Source of the DNA: Artemisia argyi
Lineage: Eukaryota > Streptophyta > Magnoliopsida > Asterales > Asteraceae
Direction: 5' to 3'
Assembly: GCA_030686995.1 (NCBI GenBank)
Contig: CM060693.1
Location: forward strand, 107,686,228 to 107,750,227
Length of the DNA: 64,000 nucleotides
In this document: positions 26,216-37,480 of the stretch, one piece after another
Position numbering within the stretch: the stretch's first letter is position 1
Layout: every line of letters starts with the position of its first letter
The notes under the pieces: generated by a model
Database searches by the model: none
Told to the model about the DNA's origin: nothing
Seen by the model: the letters and a program-made list of their open reading frames with translations, nothing else
Translations under genes and position numbers: made by a program

Positions 26216-26904
26216 CCTTCCAACCCTGCTCCATTACTCCTGGTGCTACCTCCATCGTGCCACTTTTGAGAGTGGTCGGCCATGTCTTGAATCACATCAA
26301 GGGCTTGGGCAGGAGCCATTCCTGGAATAGGTCCTTGGGAGTCGATCATTTTCCTTGTTGCGATGTTAATTCCCTTGTAAAATAGGTTTACCTTTTGTTG
26401 GTTGTTCAAGTCATGTGTCGGGCACCTGCATAAAAGATCATTGTACCTGTCCCAAGCTTGGTACAATGTTTCGTCAACTTCATGTCTGAAGTTATGAATC
26501 TCCTCTAACTGTTTTGCCATCCGAGAGGGAGGGAAAAAGCGTTGAATAAAGTTCTTTTTAAGGAGATTCCAAGTGTTGATGGTTCCGGATGGCAACCTAT
26601 CAACCCATCTTCTAGCGGCTCCAGCGAGTGTCATAGGGAATACTCTGAGCATGATTGCATCATGAGAAACACCTAGAATATTAAAGAGGCTAGTAATGTA
26701 AAACACATTATCCACGTGCTCATAAGCGTCTTCCGTCTTGAGTCCAGCGAATGGTTTCTCTCTTAATTCTCTCATAAACTGCGGCTTGATTTCAATCTGA
26801 ACATCCGCTCCAATCATTGGCCTCACAAGGCCTGGTCCTTGCTCATCCCTAGTCATGGCAAGGTAGTCTTCTAAGGTTAACGTGTTGATGTCGATTACTT
26901 CCAT
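26212..26904 (-). CDS. Athila-like gag capsid ORF
   Basis: 230 codons from ATG 26904. The capsid signature is clear: FYITSLFNILGVSHDAIMLR, AARRWVDRLPSGTINTWN, FIQRFFPPSRMAKQLEEI, ETLYQAWDRYNDLLCRCP and FYKGINIATRKMIDS. This is the retrotransposon gag domain of the Athila group, which forms the particle. The frame is open through the capsid and stops at the junction with the knuckle/protease ORF. Confidence 0.85.
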   Translation of the reverse strand: MEVIDINTLTLEDYLAMTRDEQGPGLVRPMIGADVQIEIKPQFMRELREKPFAGLKTEDAYEHVDNVFYITSLFNILGVSHDAIMLRVFPMTLAGAARRWVDRLPSGTINTWNLLKKNFIQRFFPPSRMAKQLEEIHNFRHEVDETLYQAWDRYNDLLCRCPTHDLNNQQKVNLFYKGINIATRKMIDSQGPIPGMAPAQALDVIQDMADHSQKWHDGGSTRSNGAGLEG

Positions 26905-26993
26905 GATTCCTGAAACTTACACAAAATGTGAGAAAAACAAAACAAAAAAAAAAAAAAAAAATTGAAAGACTTAAACAGAAATCCTATTATAGC

Positions 26994-27011
26994 TCCTCGG
27001 CAGTGGCGCCA
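26994..27011 (-). promoter_or_regulatory. primer-binding site of the Athila-like element
   Basis: TGGCGCCACTGCCGAGGA on the minus strand, six bases after the 5' LTR. It is close to the TGGCGCCGTTGCCGGGGA site of Athila elements and helps fix lineage and strand. Confidence 0.75.
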
Positions 27012-27017
27012 AAAACT

Positions 27018-28748
27018 TGATGCAGGATTTCTGACCAGGTTTTACAATTTATAAAGTCTCGTTTCTACCCTAGGTCTACCTTATGCACTAACGGACAGAG
27101 AATCCGGTCGTGTGTAGGCTAGTAATGGTAACTCCGAGGTCGTCCCAAGAGCTATTTGGTGTGGATTATATCTAAGTCTAATGTCACTAATTAAAATTGA
27201 ATTGAAAGTTGGAATGGTTGATTGATTGTTTAAACGAAACGAATTGAAAATAAAAGCAATTAAAAGTAAAGTTGTGAGCAGTAGGAGAGGAATGTGCTAA
27301 CCTAATTACTCCTCCTATATCGCTTATGATCATATCTCCTATTAAAACTAATCTTATGCTTTAGGTGGGGCGGACATATATCGCTAGGTTCATATGGTTA
27401 AGTTCCCAAGCCTATCTCCTCCGAATCCTGCCTGGAACCACAGGTAGTACCCCATGCTAGTAAGCCGACGTATGGTAGACGAGTTTGAGTCATTAAGTGC
27501 CACTACATGCTAGACTTATCTTCAATGGCCCGTTGTCACGATCATAGGCCATTCTTTAATTACTTAAGTACCTCCACTTGTAAGGTGATCCTATGGTCAA
27601 TTCACACACAAGGAAATATGGTCCTCCCATTTCCTCGCAATCTATCAGGCTAGTGTCCTATGGTCAATTCTTCTAGCCTACTAAATGGACTGAGGTATCA
27701 AGTCAATCACATCTAGCGTTATAGATACAAACAAGCTTACAATACTATCGCAACTAAAGGTTCATAAGATAAACTAAGCATGCACACACGTAAAAGCATT
27801 AAGAAAAGTACGAAAACATAATTAAACCAATAAAGGAATCATAATTAGGCTAGCACCAGAGGTGCTTAGCCGATCATATTAAATTGAACACTCGAAATCA
27901 TGTTTATACAAGCCATTAATTCAAAATGTAAAAGTAAATATGAAATGCTAAAACTTATGGAATGTAGCGTGATTTCTGCCTTGGAAAGGCTCCATATACT
28001 GCTATAGAAGGGCCTCCTAAAAGCTCCCAATGATCTCTGACTTTGTGTGTGAGAAAGTTGTATGACAAATGCAGAAATTAGGGTTGTATTTATAGGCTCG
28101 ATCAGAGCTACGGTGTAACCGAGAAATGTGTTACGTCGTAGCTAGTGTAATCTTCTCTAGATCTGATGGTTACGGCGTAGTTGATAAATTGTTACGCCAT
28201 AACAAGGATATTAGGGTTTCATCTACGGTCGTAGTCTCCATGTGCGTTACGCCGTAGCTAAATTCTCGGATCTAAGATTACTTTCGTAGTCGTTGTTATG
28301 CCGTAGTCCCAAAGTTGAGTTACGTCGTAAGTTAAATAATGAGCTTGGACTACTTTCTTACACGTTGCTACACCGTAATTCTAGAGTGATGTTACGGCGT
28401 AGTCTTCCAATCTGTGGATTCATTAAGACTTGAATATGTTACGCCGTAAACCATAGATTTGGTTACACCGTAACTCTTGGTCCGCGTTGACTTTGGTCTT
28501 CTTAGTTGAATTCCTTGCTACGGCGTAATTGAGAGATGATGTTACGCCGTAGCTTCTTCCAGCATACTTGGATTTGTATATCTTTGCACGTTCTTTCCAT
28601 TTTCCTCCTCTCTTTAGCTCTTATGGTCACTTGTAACCTGGATATAAAATATAAAGAAATCAAAGTATATATCCATATAATAAGTATAATACATGAGCAT
28701 AATAGGAGGAAATTGACACTTAAATATCAGGATTATTTGATGTCATCA
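27018..28748 (-). repeat. 5' LTR of the Athila-like element
   Basis: 1731 bp, starting TGATGCAGG and ending ATGTCATCA on the plus strand. It has the same array of TACGCCGTA-like words as the other LTR, some differing by point changes. Confidence 0.95.
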
Positions 28749-28861
28749 ACTACAAAAACTAAAATGATACTAACTCAAAGAATATTTGGAAAGATTGCTG
28801 TAAAACTCAACTAAAGATTTTATTATGAGATGAAACTAAATCATATAACAACGTTAACCAT

Positions 28862-29224
28862 AAATTAACCATATGGGGTGGTTTCTCAAAATCTCCCACA
28901 CGTGACATATTGGAAGCTTCTCACACCAAACGAGCGGATTTAAAAAATGGTCTTTGCATTATTGAGACGATCACTGTCATTTTCCCCGCCTGTAAGCTGC
29001 AACTGATTATAAATAGCGTTGAATTGTTTACAATCCAAGTTAATTCTTGTCCATTTACCCCTGACCATATTTTTGTTACGATTGTCACCGACGGTATGAT
29101 CGTTGAACATGTCTAGAACCTTATTCTAAAATGAGTGATCATTGTAGGCGTGCGTGTGTTGGTTCACTTCAACCCAAACTTCAGCTAGCAAGATTTCTTC
29201 TACTTTTGACCAACGAGTATTCAT
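28862..29224 (-). pseudogene. Myb/SANT and NAM-associated Harbinger accessory protein, N-terminal remnant
   Basis: From ATG 29224: MNTRWSKVEEILLAEVWVEV (Myb/SANT-like helix), NKVLDMFNDHTVGDNRNKNM, then KWTRINLDCKQFNAIYNQLQ and GGENDSDRLNNAKTIF (NAM-associated region). At least three in-frame stops and shifts are present. In PIF/Harbinger elements the Myb-like ORF1 protein helps bring the transposase to element ends. The fragment ends close to the Athila-like insertion, which probably split it from the rest. Confidence 0.7.
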
Positions 29225-29659
29225 TTCAAATGTTTGAACTTTGAAACAATTTTGTAAAATGGTATGATATAGAAGTGTGTGAAAAATAGTGTGTTATAAT
29301 ATGTTATTTATAACCATTTGAAAAAAAATCTAAGCGAAATATGATAGTCAGACAGTGATGTGACTATTAAAGGAAATTTTATTTACAACAAAAAATCTAC
29401 ACGAAATGTGACACGTTTAGTGATGTGGCCAGTGGCCAGTGATGTGACCAGTGAAGGAAAATTTTTGTATCACATAAAAATCTACATGAAATATGACAGA
29501 TTTGACACTGGTGGGGAATTTTTTTTATCACATAAAAACAAAATTGAATTTCAAAATTGAAAGTGTGCCTATATATACACATTGGCCATTCACAGACTTC
29601 TCACACACACAGACACACACATATTCATAATCAAATTTTAATATCAAAATTCATACTAA
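29225..29659. promoter_or_regulatory. divergent promoter region with repeated ATAAAAATCTACA words
   Basis: Lies between the minus-strand Myb-like relic (ATG 29224) and the plus-strand accessory ORF (ATG 29660). It holds several copies of AAAAATCTACAYGAAATRTG and GTGATGTG, plus a TATATATACAC TATA box near 29572, about 88 bp before the plus-strand ATG. Confidence 0.5.
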
Positions 29660-29978
29660 ATGTCTCGTAGAGACTTCTCCTAGCTTCCCAAGTCACCGTG
29701 ACTTCTCGCAACAATTTCCATGTCACCATGACTTTTCCCAGAAATTCCCAAGCTCCAATGACTCCTCTCAGCAATTTCTAAGCTACAACATGATTCCAAA
29801 TGAACCGGTGAACACTCCACCGCAAGATATCTTTCCGGCATTCAAACCGGAAAATGAACCGATAAACAATCCACCGTTTGTCCATCAACAACCCAATCAA
29901 CCGTTTGTCCCACAATAACCCAATCCACCGATTGAACAACAACAACCAAATCCGTTTGGACTCACTGAGGATGAACTC
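29660..29978 (+). pseudogene. accessory ORF, 5' part, interrupted by the outer copia element
   Basis: From ATG 29660 (MSRRDFS) a one-base frame change leads into PSHRDFSQQFP repeats, then a proline-rich section with one in-frame TAA and the motif PNPFGLTEDEL. The frame runs into the duplication AACTC and resumes across the 28-kb insertion at 58445 with LRLLEQDEEVKEIQ. The protein is a relative of the ORF at 13220-13891. Its role is not known; it is likely a transposon accessory protein. Confidence 0.65.
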
Positions 29979-30768
29979 TGTTAATACAAATATCGCCTAA
30001 AAACGTTATTTATATTTTACGATCTTCGCTAAGTTTTGTTAACGACAAAATGTAAACCTTTGTTTCTAAGCAAAACATAATCTTACTTTTTAAGACTTGC
30101 ATAAACTAGACTTTTGCTACATTTTACATTTCATAAAACACAACACAAGTTTATTTCTTAAATTAGAAATTGTCACATCACATTTATGGCAAGTTTTGTC
30201 ACTATGTATTTATGGAAAGAAATGTGTTTGACTAACTTTGTTGTTGCTTGCAAGCTTTGTATTTGACTTGTTTTTAAGTGATGTGACATTGTTTGGTTGC
30301 TAGGATTTATGAGACAAGACCTTGTTTGGTTTGAAGAGTTATTGCATAAACCTACTGCAGACCCGGCGGTACCCTGGGGGTACACGGGCGGAACCCATCT
30401 GAGGGTTCCGCCTGATCCGCCAAGCATGCAGAATGTTGTGCTATAAATACCAAGCCATAACTTGATTTTTGGCTAACCTCTTGAGATCATATTTTACACA
30501 CACACTCATCTTTTCTTCTAACCTCTTAACATTGTTAATGTGAAGTTTCTCTTTGTAGCAAAGAAGCTCACAAGGTCGTGAAAAGTTACAAGTTTCCAAC
30601 ACAACGTTGCAAGACTTGGTAGCTTAGTATTGTGTAAACTCGTGTTGTTTACACTTCATTTGTTTGTGTATATTCTGTAGTGAGTGGTTAGTATTTTAGT
30701 CCTCAAAATACAAAGAGTGTTGGGAGTTGTTGTACCCTAGTAAAAGAACTAACGAGAGTGGTTGTGCC
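29979..30768 (+). repeat. 5' LTR of the outer copia, first part
   Basis: Starts TGTTAATACAAATATCGCC and is broken at GTGCC by the inner copia. Contains one GGAACCC/GGGTTCC inverted-repeat module (30361-30420) and a TATA box (GCTATAAATACC, about 30442). Matches 57322-58111 apart from four substitutions counted by eye. Confidence 0.95.
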
Positions 30769-31129
30769 TGTAGAATACAAATTATGTTGGAAACATGTTC
30801 ATGTGGTGTTGAGTGAGGCGTAGAAATGGGAGGAGGGAGGAGATGAGAGAAAAGGGAGGAACCTTGAAAGAAAAAGAAAAGGTTAGATTGAAAATGTATG
30901 AAAGGTCCAACCCTCTCCACATGTGGAGAGGGGTATTTATAGTTACAATATAACGCCCACTCCCGGGCTGTGGATCAGGCATACAGTGGGTAAAGACCCG
31001 TTCCTTCTTCCACGGTGTTACTTAATCTAATACTAATTAACTAATAAACTAACTAACTACGAGCTACCTTAATGCTATTACAATCATTAGGTGACCGAGA
31101 CTTTTACAGGAATATTTGTATTCCTAACA
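30769..31129 (-). repeat. 3' LTR of the inner copia
   Basis: 361 bp. Minus-strand TATA box (CTATAAATACCCC, about 30930). Differs from the other LTR at two positions. Confidence 0.95.
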
Positions 31130-34015
31130 ATCTCCCCCTAAGCGAGGTCACCTTTGAAGTTAAGCTCTTTGGTCTTTAAGCCTTCTTTAGTCTTTGTAGC
31201 TCGTAGGTTCTGATTCTTCACTATTCAACACACTTTGTACATCCAGCAATGAACTTGTGAATTTGAGTTCCTTTGTGATGAGTGATCTTTGAGCTTCCTT
31301 TGAGATCATCAGCCAAAGTAAATCTCCAAGCTCATCCATAGTAGTATCGCCTTCATGTGATGTAGTGACTAAGGACCATCATGCTCACACCCTTTTGTAT
31401 CTGGAGACGTTGCATTGGAGCTTGTGGATTAGGATACCTTTTCATCAGATTTGCGGAAACGTTGTTAGTAGTCTCTCAACATTTGTTGTAGCAAGTCTCT
31501 CATCTTCATTGATAGTGTGGAGGATGTGTGAGCATGAGGTATGGATTGACCCGATTCAGCTGGAAACTGGAGCCATCAACGCCATCTTTATATGTGTCCC
31601 TGAAATAAAACAGTTAGCAATAAAGATAGAGAACGAATATGGCTTTGTCATTCGTTCTGCGGGGACAGACTACCCTCCGGTTTTGTGAAAACCGACCTGT
31701 GATCAGGTAGAGTCTCTTTTAAAGAAGACTCTCCTTGACAGGAATTTCCAGCTTGTAGTAATGAAGTTTCCAAAGAGTCCACTTCGGAATCTTCATACTT
31801 AGCATGTTCTCATACCGGAACGTCTCAAAGCAGACAGCACGATAGAGTGAATCGGTGAATAGATATTCACGGATTGATGAGAAATAGATTTATAGAAATC
31901 ACTCGCGTGTCCTATGATAAACATTTTAGAGACACGACGAGAGTTTTATACTTTGAATCACATTTCCATCAAAAATACTTTTGTTTGAAACATTTTACAC
32001 ACTCAATGTGCTCGAAAGATAAGTTGGTGAGCACATTGAGAGGTTTTGGCAAAAGTATCCGTCAATCCATTTCCTGGAACAAGTTTGATTCAAATTTGAA
32101 TCGCACCATCGTTGCTTTCCAGTTGTCACTTGATCATTGATCCAAGATTGATCTCACATGTCACCTACCAAGAGCTTGAAAGATGTTCGCTCTAGAAGGA
32201 TTTCCATCTTCATCGTGAATATTTTCATATCACTCGGATGTTCTGGCAATACCACAAGGATAATGCGTAGGACTCTAAATATTTTATCTTATTTTCCACA
32301 TTATGTGAAACAATAAGCATATTTGGAATGTGTCCTATTGAGATTTATGGATGATCTCATGGCTCTAGACTCAATAGTGTGTTTTGATCCGCTCCTGGAG
32401 ACTGGGGAGGTGTCTCCTGTTTTAGGTATCAACATAGCTCGCAATGAGCGGTCGATACATTGCACAGGGTTCCCCGTGAGATTGAAACAAGCTCTTTTAA
32501 GAGAACTTGAGTGGTTGAGAAGTTTTAGTGCAGTGCGTCACTGGGTCCATGACGTCTTGTCTTCAATACCGGTGTTACCTTAGTAACCGCCAGTAGATTA
32601 TGAATTGAACCCGGTTTCTGCCCTAAGGTTGAATATGTGGAGGGCTATTTCTTTTCACCCTTTCTCATTTCATTTCTTTTTCATTCTTCAACCCCTTCAG
32701 TGCTTACCGAGACTTCATCACTAGAACCTTGTTGGGTTTGTTCCAGTCCTAGCTCTGTCTCAGTCCGCACTCTTCCCTTTCTCACTTTACTCCTTTTTTC
32801 AATCATTTCTAAGGACTTCTAATCTATCTATGGATTTTCCCTGGGAAGATCCTTCCGGTTCTGGTGGATCATGGGAACTTATACCTAACCTTAACCAACC
32901 TTATAACTCCGTGCAATAAAGTAAATGGTCGGTCTTAGGTATTATGTCCACAAACGCTTTTCGCTCCCCCTCAATATGTGCATCGATATTCGAAAGTGTT
33001 TAGCACATATGTGGGAGCCTATTATTGAGTCGAAAAGATCACTTTTGATTATCAGATTTCATATTTAAATCACATTCTCTCCCCCGATCAAAAATTTCAA
33101 ATCTTTCGAGATTTTTTGATCTCAATTGATTTAAATAAGTTAGAAAGCTTTTGGGAGAGAAATGCGGTTAATTTTTAATGTTTTCTGATAAAAGGAACTT
33201 TTTCTTGCTCCCCCTCAATCAGTGAGGGAGGTTGTTATGTGTCAGATTTGAAGAGTTTGCAAAAGATTCGAAGTTTGAACGAGAACTCTTTGAAAATTTA
33301 CTCATTCTGACGCATAACCATCACAAATCGTTTTGTTGCTTTTGTTTTGTACAAAGTGTAGGGAGTTTTGTTGATACATAAAATTTTGAGAAATCACTCT
33401 CCCCCTCAATCAATGACGGATGTTAAAGCATAAATATTTTCATAAACTATTAACGTCATTGATTGAGTGAAAATTTTATCAAACTTTTGAGTTCAATTTG
33501 ATTTTCATTCAAAATTTCATGGTACCACCAAGTTTTGCACAAACACTTTCCGGAAAAATCATAGAAGGGAAAGTATTTGGCGATAAAAAGAAGATTTCTC
33601 TTCTTTATCAAGAAATAATGCACTGAAGCGTACATTAGATCGAGGGTGCATGAATATAAAGTAATTCACGCTCGGATGAACGGCACCCTTTGTTAGGAAC
33701 AACCGTCTTTTTGGCGACGTATTTTCCTTAATTTTGAAAACCGGGTTGCTATCTGAAGTAATAGCAAACCATATTTAAAGAATGTTTTGAGATACGACAT
33801 GTTTTAGAAAAGAACTTTATTTGAAACCGAAAAAAACTCTTGCTCAAGCATATGTATGATTTCGTGTCATTATTGAATGACATTTCTAGAATCGTACATA
33901 ATATCGATTATACAAGAGACATGTCGAGAGAAGAATATTTTTGTGATTTTTCAGATTTTTTTTTTTATTTTTATTTTTTATTTGTTACTATACAAGGATA
34001 TGTGAAGCAACCCTT
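31130..34015 (-). other. long noncoding 3' region of the inner copia with polypurine-like motifs
   Basis: No supported ORF on either strand in 2.9 kb. On the minus strand, purine tracts of the form ATTGAGGGGGAG recur (about 32966, 33208 and 33398). The one beside the LTR, TTAGGGGGAGAT (31131-31142), is the likely polypurine primer. Confidence 0.65.
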
Positions 34016-37000
34016 TTACTCCTCTTGATCTTCCTGAAGACACTTGAGATCCTCAGGTGTGAGACTCTTCATACCAAGGCGTGGGAGGATGAAGTGAAAC
34101 CGTTCCCTGGAGAGTGCTTTGGTGAAGATATCGGCTAGTTGGAACTCAGTCCTCACAAAGTAAAGTTCCACAATCCCTTTCTCAACTTGTTCCCTGATGA
34201 AGTGATGTCGAATGTCAATGTGTTTAGTTCTAGAATGCTGGACATTGTTGCAGGAGAGTGCAATTGCACTTTTGTTGTCACAGTACATAGGAATCTTATT
34301 GCAAATGAAACCATAGTCAGAAAGTTGAGATCGCATCCAGAGGATCTGAGCACAGCATGATGACATGGCAATGTATTCAACTTCAGTGGAGGAGATGGAT
34401 GTACTCATCTGTTTCTTTGAAGACCAATTGACTAGCTTATTTCCTAAAAATTGTGCGCCCCCAGATGTACTGCGACGAGTGTCTTGACATCCAGCATGAT
34501 CAGCATCCGAATATGCTGTGAGAGCCATAGAAGTTTCTTTAGGGTACCAAAGGCCCAAGTGGATTGTTCCTTTAAGGTATCGAAAGACTCTCTTGACAGC
34601 TTCCAAATGTTTCTTGGTGGGTTTGGATTGATACCGGGCACAAATGCAAACTGCGAACAGAAGGTCGGGTCTGCTTGCAGTAAGGTACATTAATGAGCCA
34701 ATCATGCTTCGATACATGGTTTGATCGACCGGAATTCCCACATCATCTTCGTCAAGCTTTGAACGTTCAATCATTGGGGTATCAACTGAATCACTGGAGT
34801 CGAATCCAAATTTCTTCAACGTTTCATTGGCATATTTGGATTGATTGATGAATATGCCATTGGGGTTTTGAGAAATTTGCAGTCCTAGAAAGAATGACAT
34901 TTGACCCATCATAGACATTTGGAATTCGTAGCTCATCTCTTGAGAGAAAAGATCACATTCTGAGGGATCAGACGAGGCAAAGATGATGTCATCGACGTAG
35001 ATTTGTACATGTAGAAGGTGTTTGCCTGTTTTTCTGGTAAAGAGGGTAGGATCAACAACGCCTTTGGAGAATTTGTTGGCCAGAAGAAATTTAGACAAGG
35101 TGTCGTACCATGTCCTGGGTGCTTGTTTAAGCCCATATAGAGCCTTCTTTAATCGATACACGTGATTAGGGCGTCCTGGATCCACAAAACCTTCGGGTTG
35201 AGATACATACACCACCTCTTTCAGATCCCCATTTAAGAATGCGGTCTTGACATCCATTTGATAAACCACCATGTTTTGACTTGCAGCATTAGCGAGAAAG
35301 ATCCTTATGGCTTCTATTCTAGCAACTGGGGCGAAGGATTCTTCAAAGTCAATACCTTCTTCTTGTCGATATCCTTTTGCCACGAGCCTAGCTTTGTTTT
35401 TCAGAACATCTCCATGCTCATTAAGTTTGACCTTGAATATCCATTTGAGAGCAATGATCATAGCACACTCGGGAGGTGGTACTAGTTCCCAGACGTCCAG
35501 TCGGTCAAATTCATGAATCTCGTCCACCATTGCAGTGAACCATGAGTGTTTAGACATTGCATCCTTGACGCTTTTTGGTTCAGCTTTAGAGAGAACAGAA
35601 TTGAAGAAACACCATAATGCGTCAGTTGCAAGTTGCTTGCGGGTTGATACTGGACGTGAAGGGTTCCCAATGATGTTGTCAATAGGATGATCATTGGTCC
35701 ATTTTCGAAGGTATTCATGGGGTTGAGAATGTGGAACTGAGGTAGCCGTGTTAGATTCATCAGAGGATGTTGCATCATTTGATGGTTCAGGGGCAAAGAT
35801 GTTAACAAATGGCTCATTATCAGGTGGAGCAAAAGGATTAACTTCAGATGAATTATCTACATTTGCCGCTCGATGTGCAAGTGAAGGATGGACATTGGAA
35901 GTGCTGACTGATTGACTGATGGCGGGGGCTTCAGAATCCCATGACAATGAAGTGGATGGACCATTATTGTCATCTTGATCATTCACCACCCCATCTGGTG
36001 GTTGAACCATTGTAGCTTCGGGAGCATTCATCTGTTGAGGTTCAAAGTATTCATCAAACATTGGGTCAAACAATTTCTTCCAATCTTCACTCGTAGGGGG
36101 TACAAAAGGAGCAGCAGGAATGGGATTCTGTACAAGCCTGGAACTAATTGGTCCAGGGGACAAAAGGTTAGGTACGGGTCCAGAACTTGATTGTCCAGGA
36201 ACCGGTTGCTCAGTCAGCTCATCGAAAGTAACGTGGATTGTTTCCATTATATCTCTGGTACGTTTGTTGTAGATTCGGTACCCCTTTCGCTCTGGAGCAT
36301 AGCCAACGAAGAAACCAATGTCGGCCTTGGCCTTGAGTTTCCCAAGGTCTTCACTGTCATTTGTAGGATAACACAGTGCACCAAAAACTCGAAGAAACGA
36401 AAGGTCGGGTTTTCTGCCATGGACCAGTTCATAGGGAGTTTTGCAGTGGAGAGGATGTATCAAGGATCGGTTCTGAGTGTAACATGCGGTGGCAATTGCC
36501 TCAGCCCAAAGAAATAGAGGAGCTTTGGAAAAGATGAGCATAGTCCTTGCAGCTTCAACTAAGGTGCGATTGCGTCTTTCTACAACTCCATTTTGTTGAG
36601 GAGTTCTTGGTATGCTCTTTTGATGACTAATCCCGACACCTTCATAAAATAGAGTAAGTTGTTTGTTCACAAATTCTGTTCCATTATCAGTACGAACGAC
36701 TCTAACTGTTTTGTTGAGACGGACTTGCAACATCTTGATGAGTTTGATGATGGTTTCAGGAGTTTCATCTTTTGATCGTAGAAACTTCACCCATGTGAAT
36801 CGAGAGTGATCATCAACAATAACCAGCACATGTTTCTTTCCATTGATACTTTGAATCCTCATTGGTCCACAAAGATCCATATGAAGGGTATGAAGAACTT
36901 CCATGATTGAATTGACGGTTTTGGGTTTATGGGTATGCTTTTTGCTTTTGCCCATTTGACAGGCGGAACACAGATGATCTTTTTCATACTTGAGTCTGGG

Positions 37001-37480
37001 CAAGCCTCGAACAAGATCCTTACGTGTAAGTTCATTGATGGTACCGAAGTTCAAATGGTTTAAACGTCGATGCCACAACCATGATTTGTTCTTGGATGCT
37101 TTAGAGAGCAGACAAATTGGAGAGGACCGTAGCATATCTTCGATGGAGATGGTGTAAAGATTAGTGCCCCGACTCCCCTTGAGAAGATCAACACCATCTA
37201 ATTCTCTAACAAAACAGGTGTGCTTTCTGAAGGCGACTTCGAGATCAGAGTCACAGAATTGACCAACAGAAAATAGATTGTGCCCGAGACCTTCCACGTA
37301 GTAGACTCTGGATATGACACTATCTCCAAAGACATAATCACCATAACCCATTATAGACCCAAAATGGTCATTCCCAAACCTAACCGTACCAATAAATTTT
37401 TCCACGAAATTCTTGAGCCTTGAGCGATTACCAGTCATATGTTTTGAGCAGCCTGAGTCCAAATACCAAAGGACGATTTG
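34016..37480 (-). CDS. inner copia pol: protease, integrase, RT, RNase H
   Basis: The open frame is intact from the protease signature [12 protein letters not shown] to the end. Domains in order: pre-integrase [12 protein letters not shown]; integrase C-x2-C in LCSACQMGK and D-D-E in [17 protein letters not shown] and [14 protein letters not shown]; a Pro/Ser-rich linker; reverse transcriptase [12 protein letters not shown] and an intact [10 protein letters not shown]; RNase [18 protein letters not shown] and [14 protein letters not shown]. It ends ..LQEDQEE. All visible catalytic residues are present, so this pol could still act if expressed. The true N-terminus lies in the previous frame, because a one-base shift near 37460-37480 separates it from gag. 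Confidence 0.9.
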   Translation of the reverse strand, partial: QIVLWYLDSGCSKHMTGNRSRLKNFVEKFIGTVRFGNDHFGSIMGYGDYVFGDSVISRVYYVEGLGHNLFSVGQFCDSDLEVAFRKHTCFVRELDGVDLLKGSRGTNLYTISIEDMLRSSPICLLSKASKNKSWLWHRRLNHLNFGTINELTRKDLVRGLPRLKYEKDHLCSACQMGKSKKHTHKPKTVNSIMEVLHTLHMDLCGPMRIQSINGKKHVLVIVDDHSRFTWVKFLRSKDETPETIIKLIKMLQVRLNKTVRVVRTDNGTEFVNKQLTLFYEGVGISHQKSIPRTPQQNGVVERRNRTLVEAARTMLIFSKAPLFLWAEAIATACYTQNRSLIHPLHCKTPYELVHGRKPDLSFLRVFGALCYPTNDSEDLGKLKAKADIGFFVGYAPERKGYRIYNKRTRDIMETIHVTFDELTEQPVPGQSSSGPVPNLLSPGPISSRLVQNPIPAAPFVPPTSEDWKKLFDPMFDEYFEPQQMNAPEATMVQPPDGVVNDQDDNNGPSTSLSWDSEAPAISQSVSTSNVHPSLAHRAANVDNSSEVNPFAPPDNEPFVNIFAPEPSNDATSSDESNTATSVPHSQPHEYLRKWTNDHPIDNIIGNPSRPVSTRKQLATDALWCFFNSVLSKAEPKSVKDAMSKHSWFTAMVDEIHEFDRLDVWELVPPPECAMIIALKWIFKVKLNEHGDVLKNKARLVAKGYRQEEGIDFEESFAPVARIEAIRIFLANAASQNMVVYQMDVKTAFLNGDLKEVVYVSQPEGFVDPGRPNHVYRLKKALYGLKQAPRTWYDTLSKFLLANKFSKGVVDPTLFTRKTGKHLLHVQIYVDDIIFASSDPSECDLFSQEMSYEFQMSMMGQMSFFLGLQISQNPNGIFINQSKYANETLKKFGFDSSDSVDTPMIERSKLDEDDVGIPVDQTMYRSMIGSLMYLTASRPDLLFAVCICARYQSKPTKKHLEAVKRVFRYLKGTIHLGLWYPKETSMALTAYSDADHAGCQDTRRSTSGGAQFLGNKLVNWSSKKQMSTSISSTEVEYIAMSSCCAQILWMRSQLSDYGFICNKIPMYCDNKSAIALSCNNVQHSRTKHIDIRHHFIREQVEKGIVELYFVRTEFQLADIFTKALSRERFHFILPRLGMKSLTPEDLKCLQEDQEE

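Larger units (their letters stand above)
20438..28748 (-). mobile_element. Athila-like LTR retrotransposon lacking pol (TR-GAG type)
   Basis: Both ends carry 1731-bp LTRs (TGATG...CATCA), flanked by the duplication ACTAC (20433-20437 and 28749-28753). The coding strand is minus: primer site, gag and protease follow the right-hand LTR. The internal 4.85 kb has no reverse transcriptase, RNase H or integrase, so the element would need an autonomous partner. The two LTRs differ at many positions (at least 20 in the first 500 bp by eye), so this insertion is clearly older than the copia elements at 30-58 kb. Its target was the region downstream of the MULE gene. Confidence 0.9.

Noticed and set aside
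30361..30420. GGAACCC/GGGTTCC hairpin as a transcription terminator
   Set aside because: Rho-independent terminators do not apply to plant pol II genes, and the module also lies inside gag coding sequence.
31365..32822. Plus-strand ORFs of 60-107 codons in the inner copia 3' region
   Set aside because: Short, unrelated to each other, opposite to the element's coding strand, and without start context or domains.
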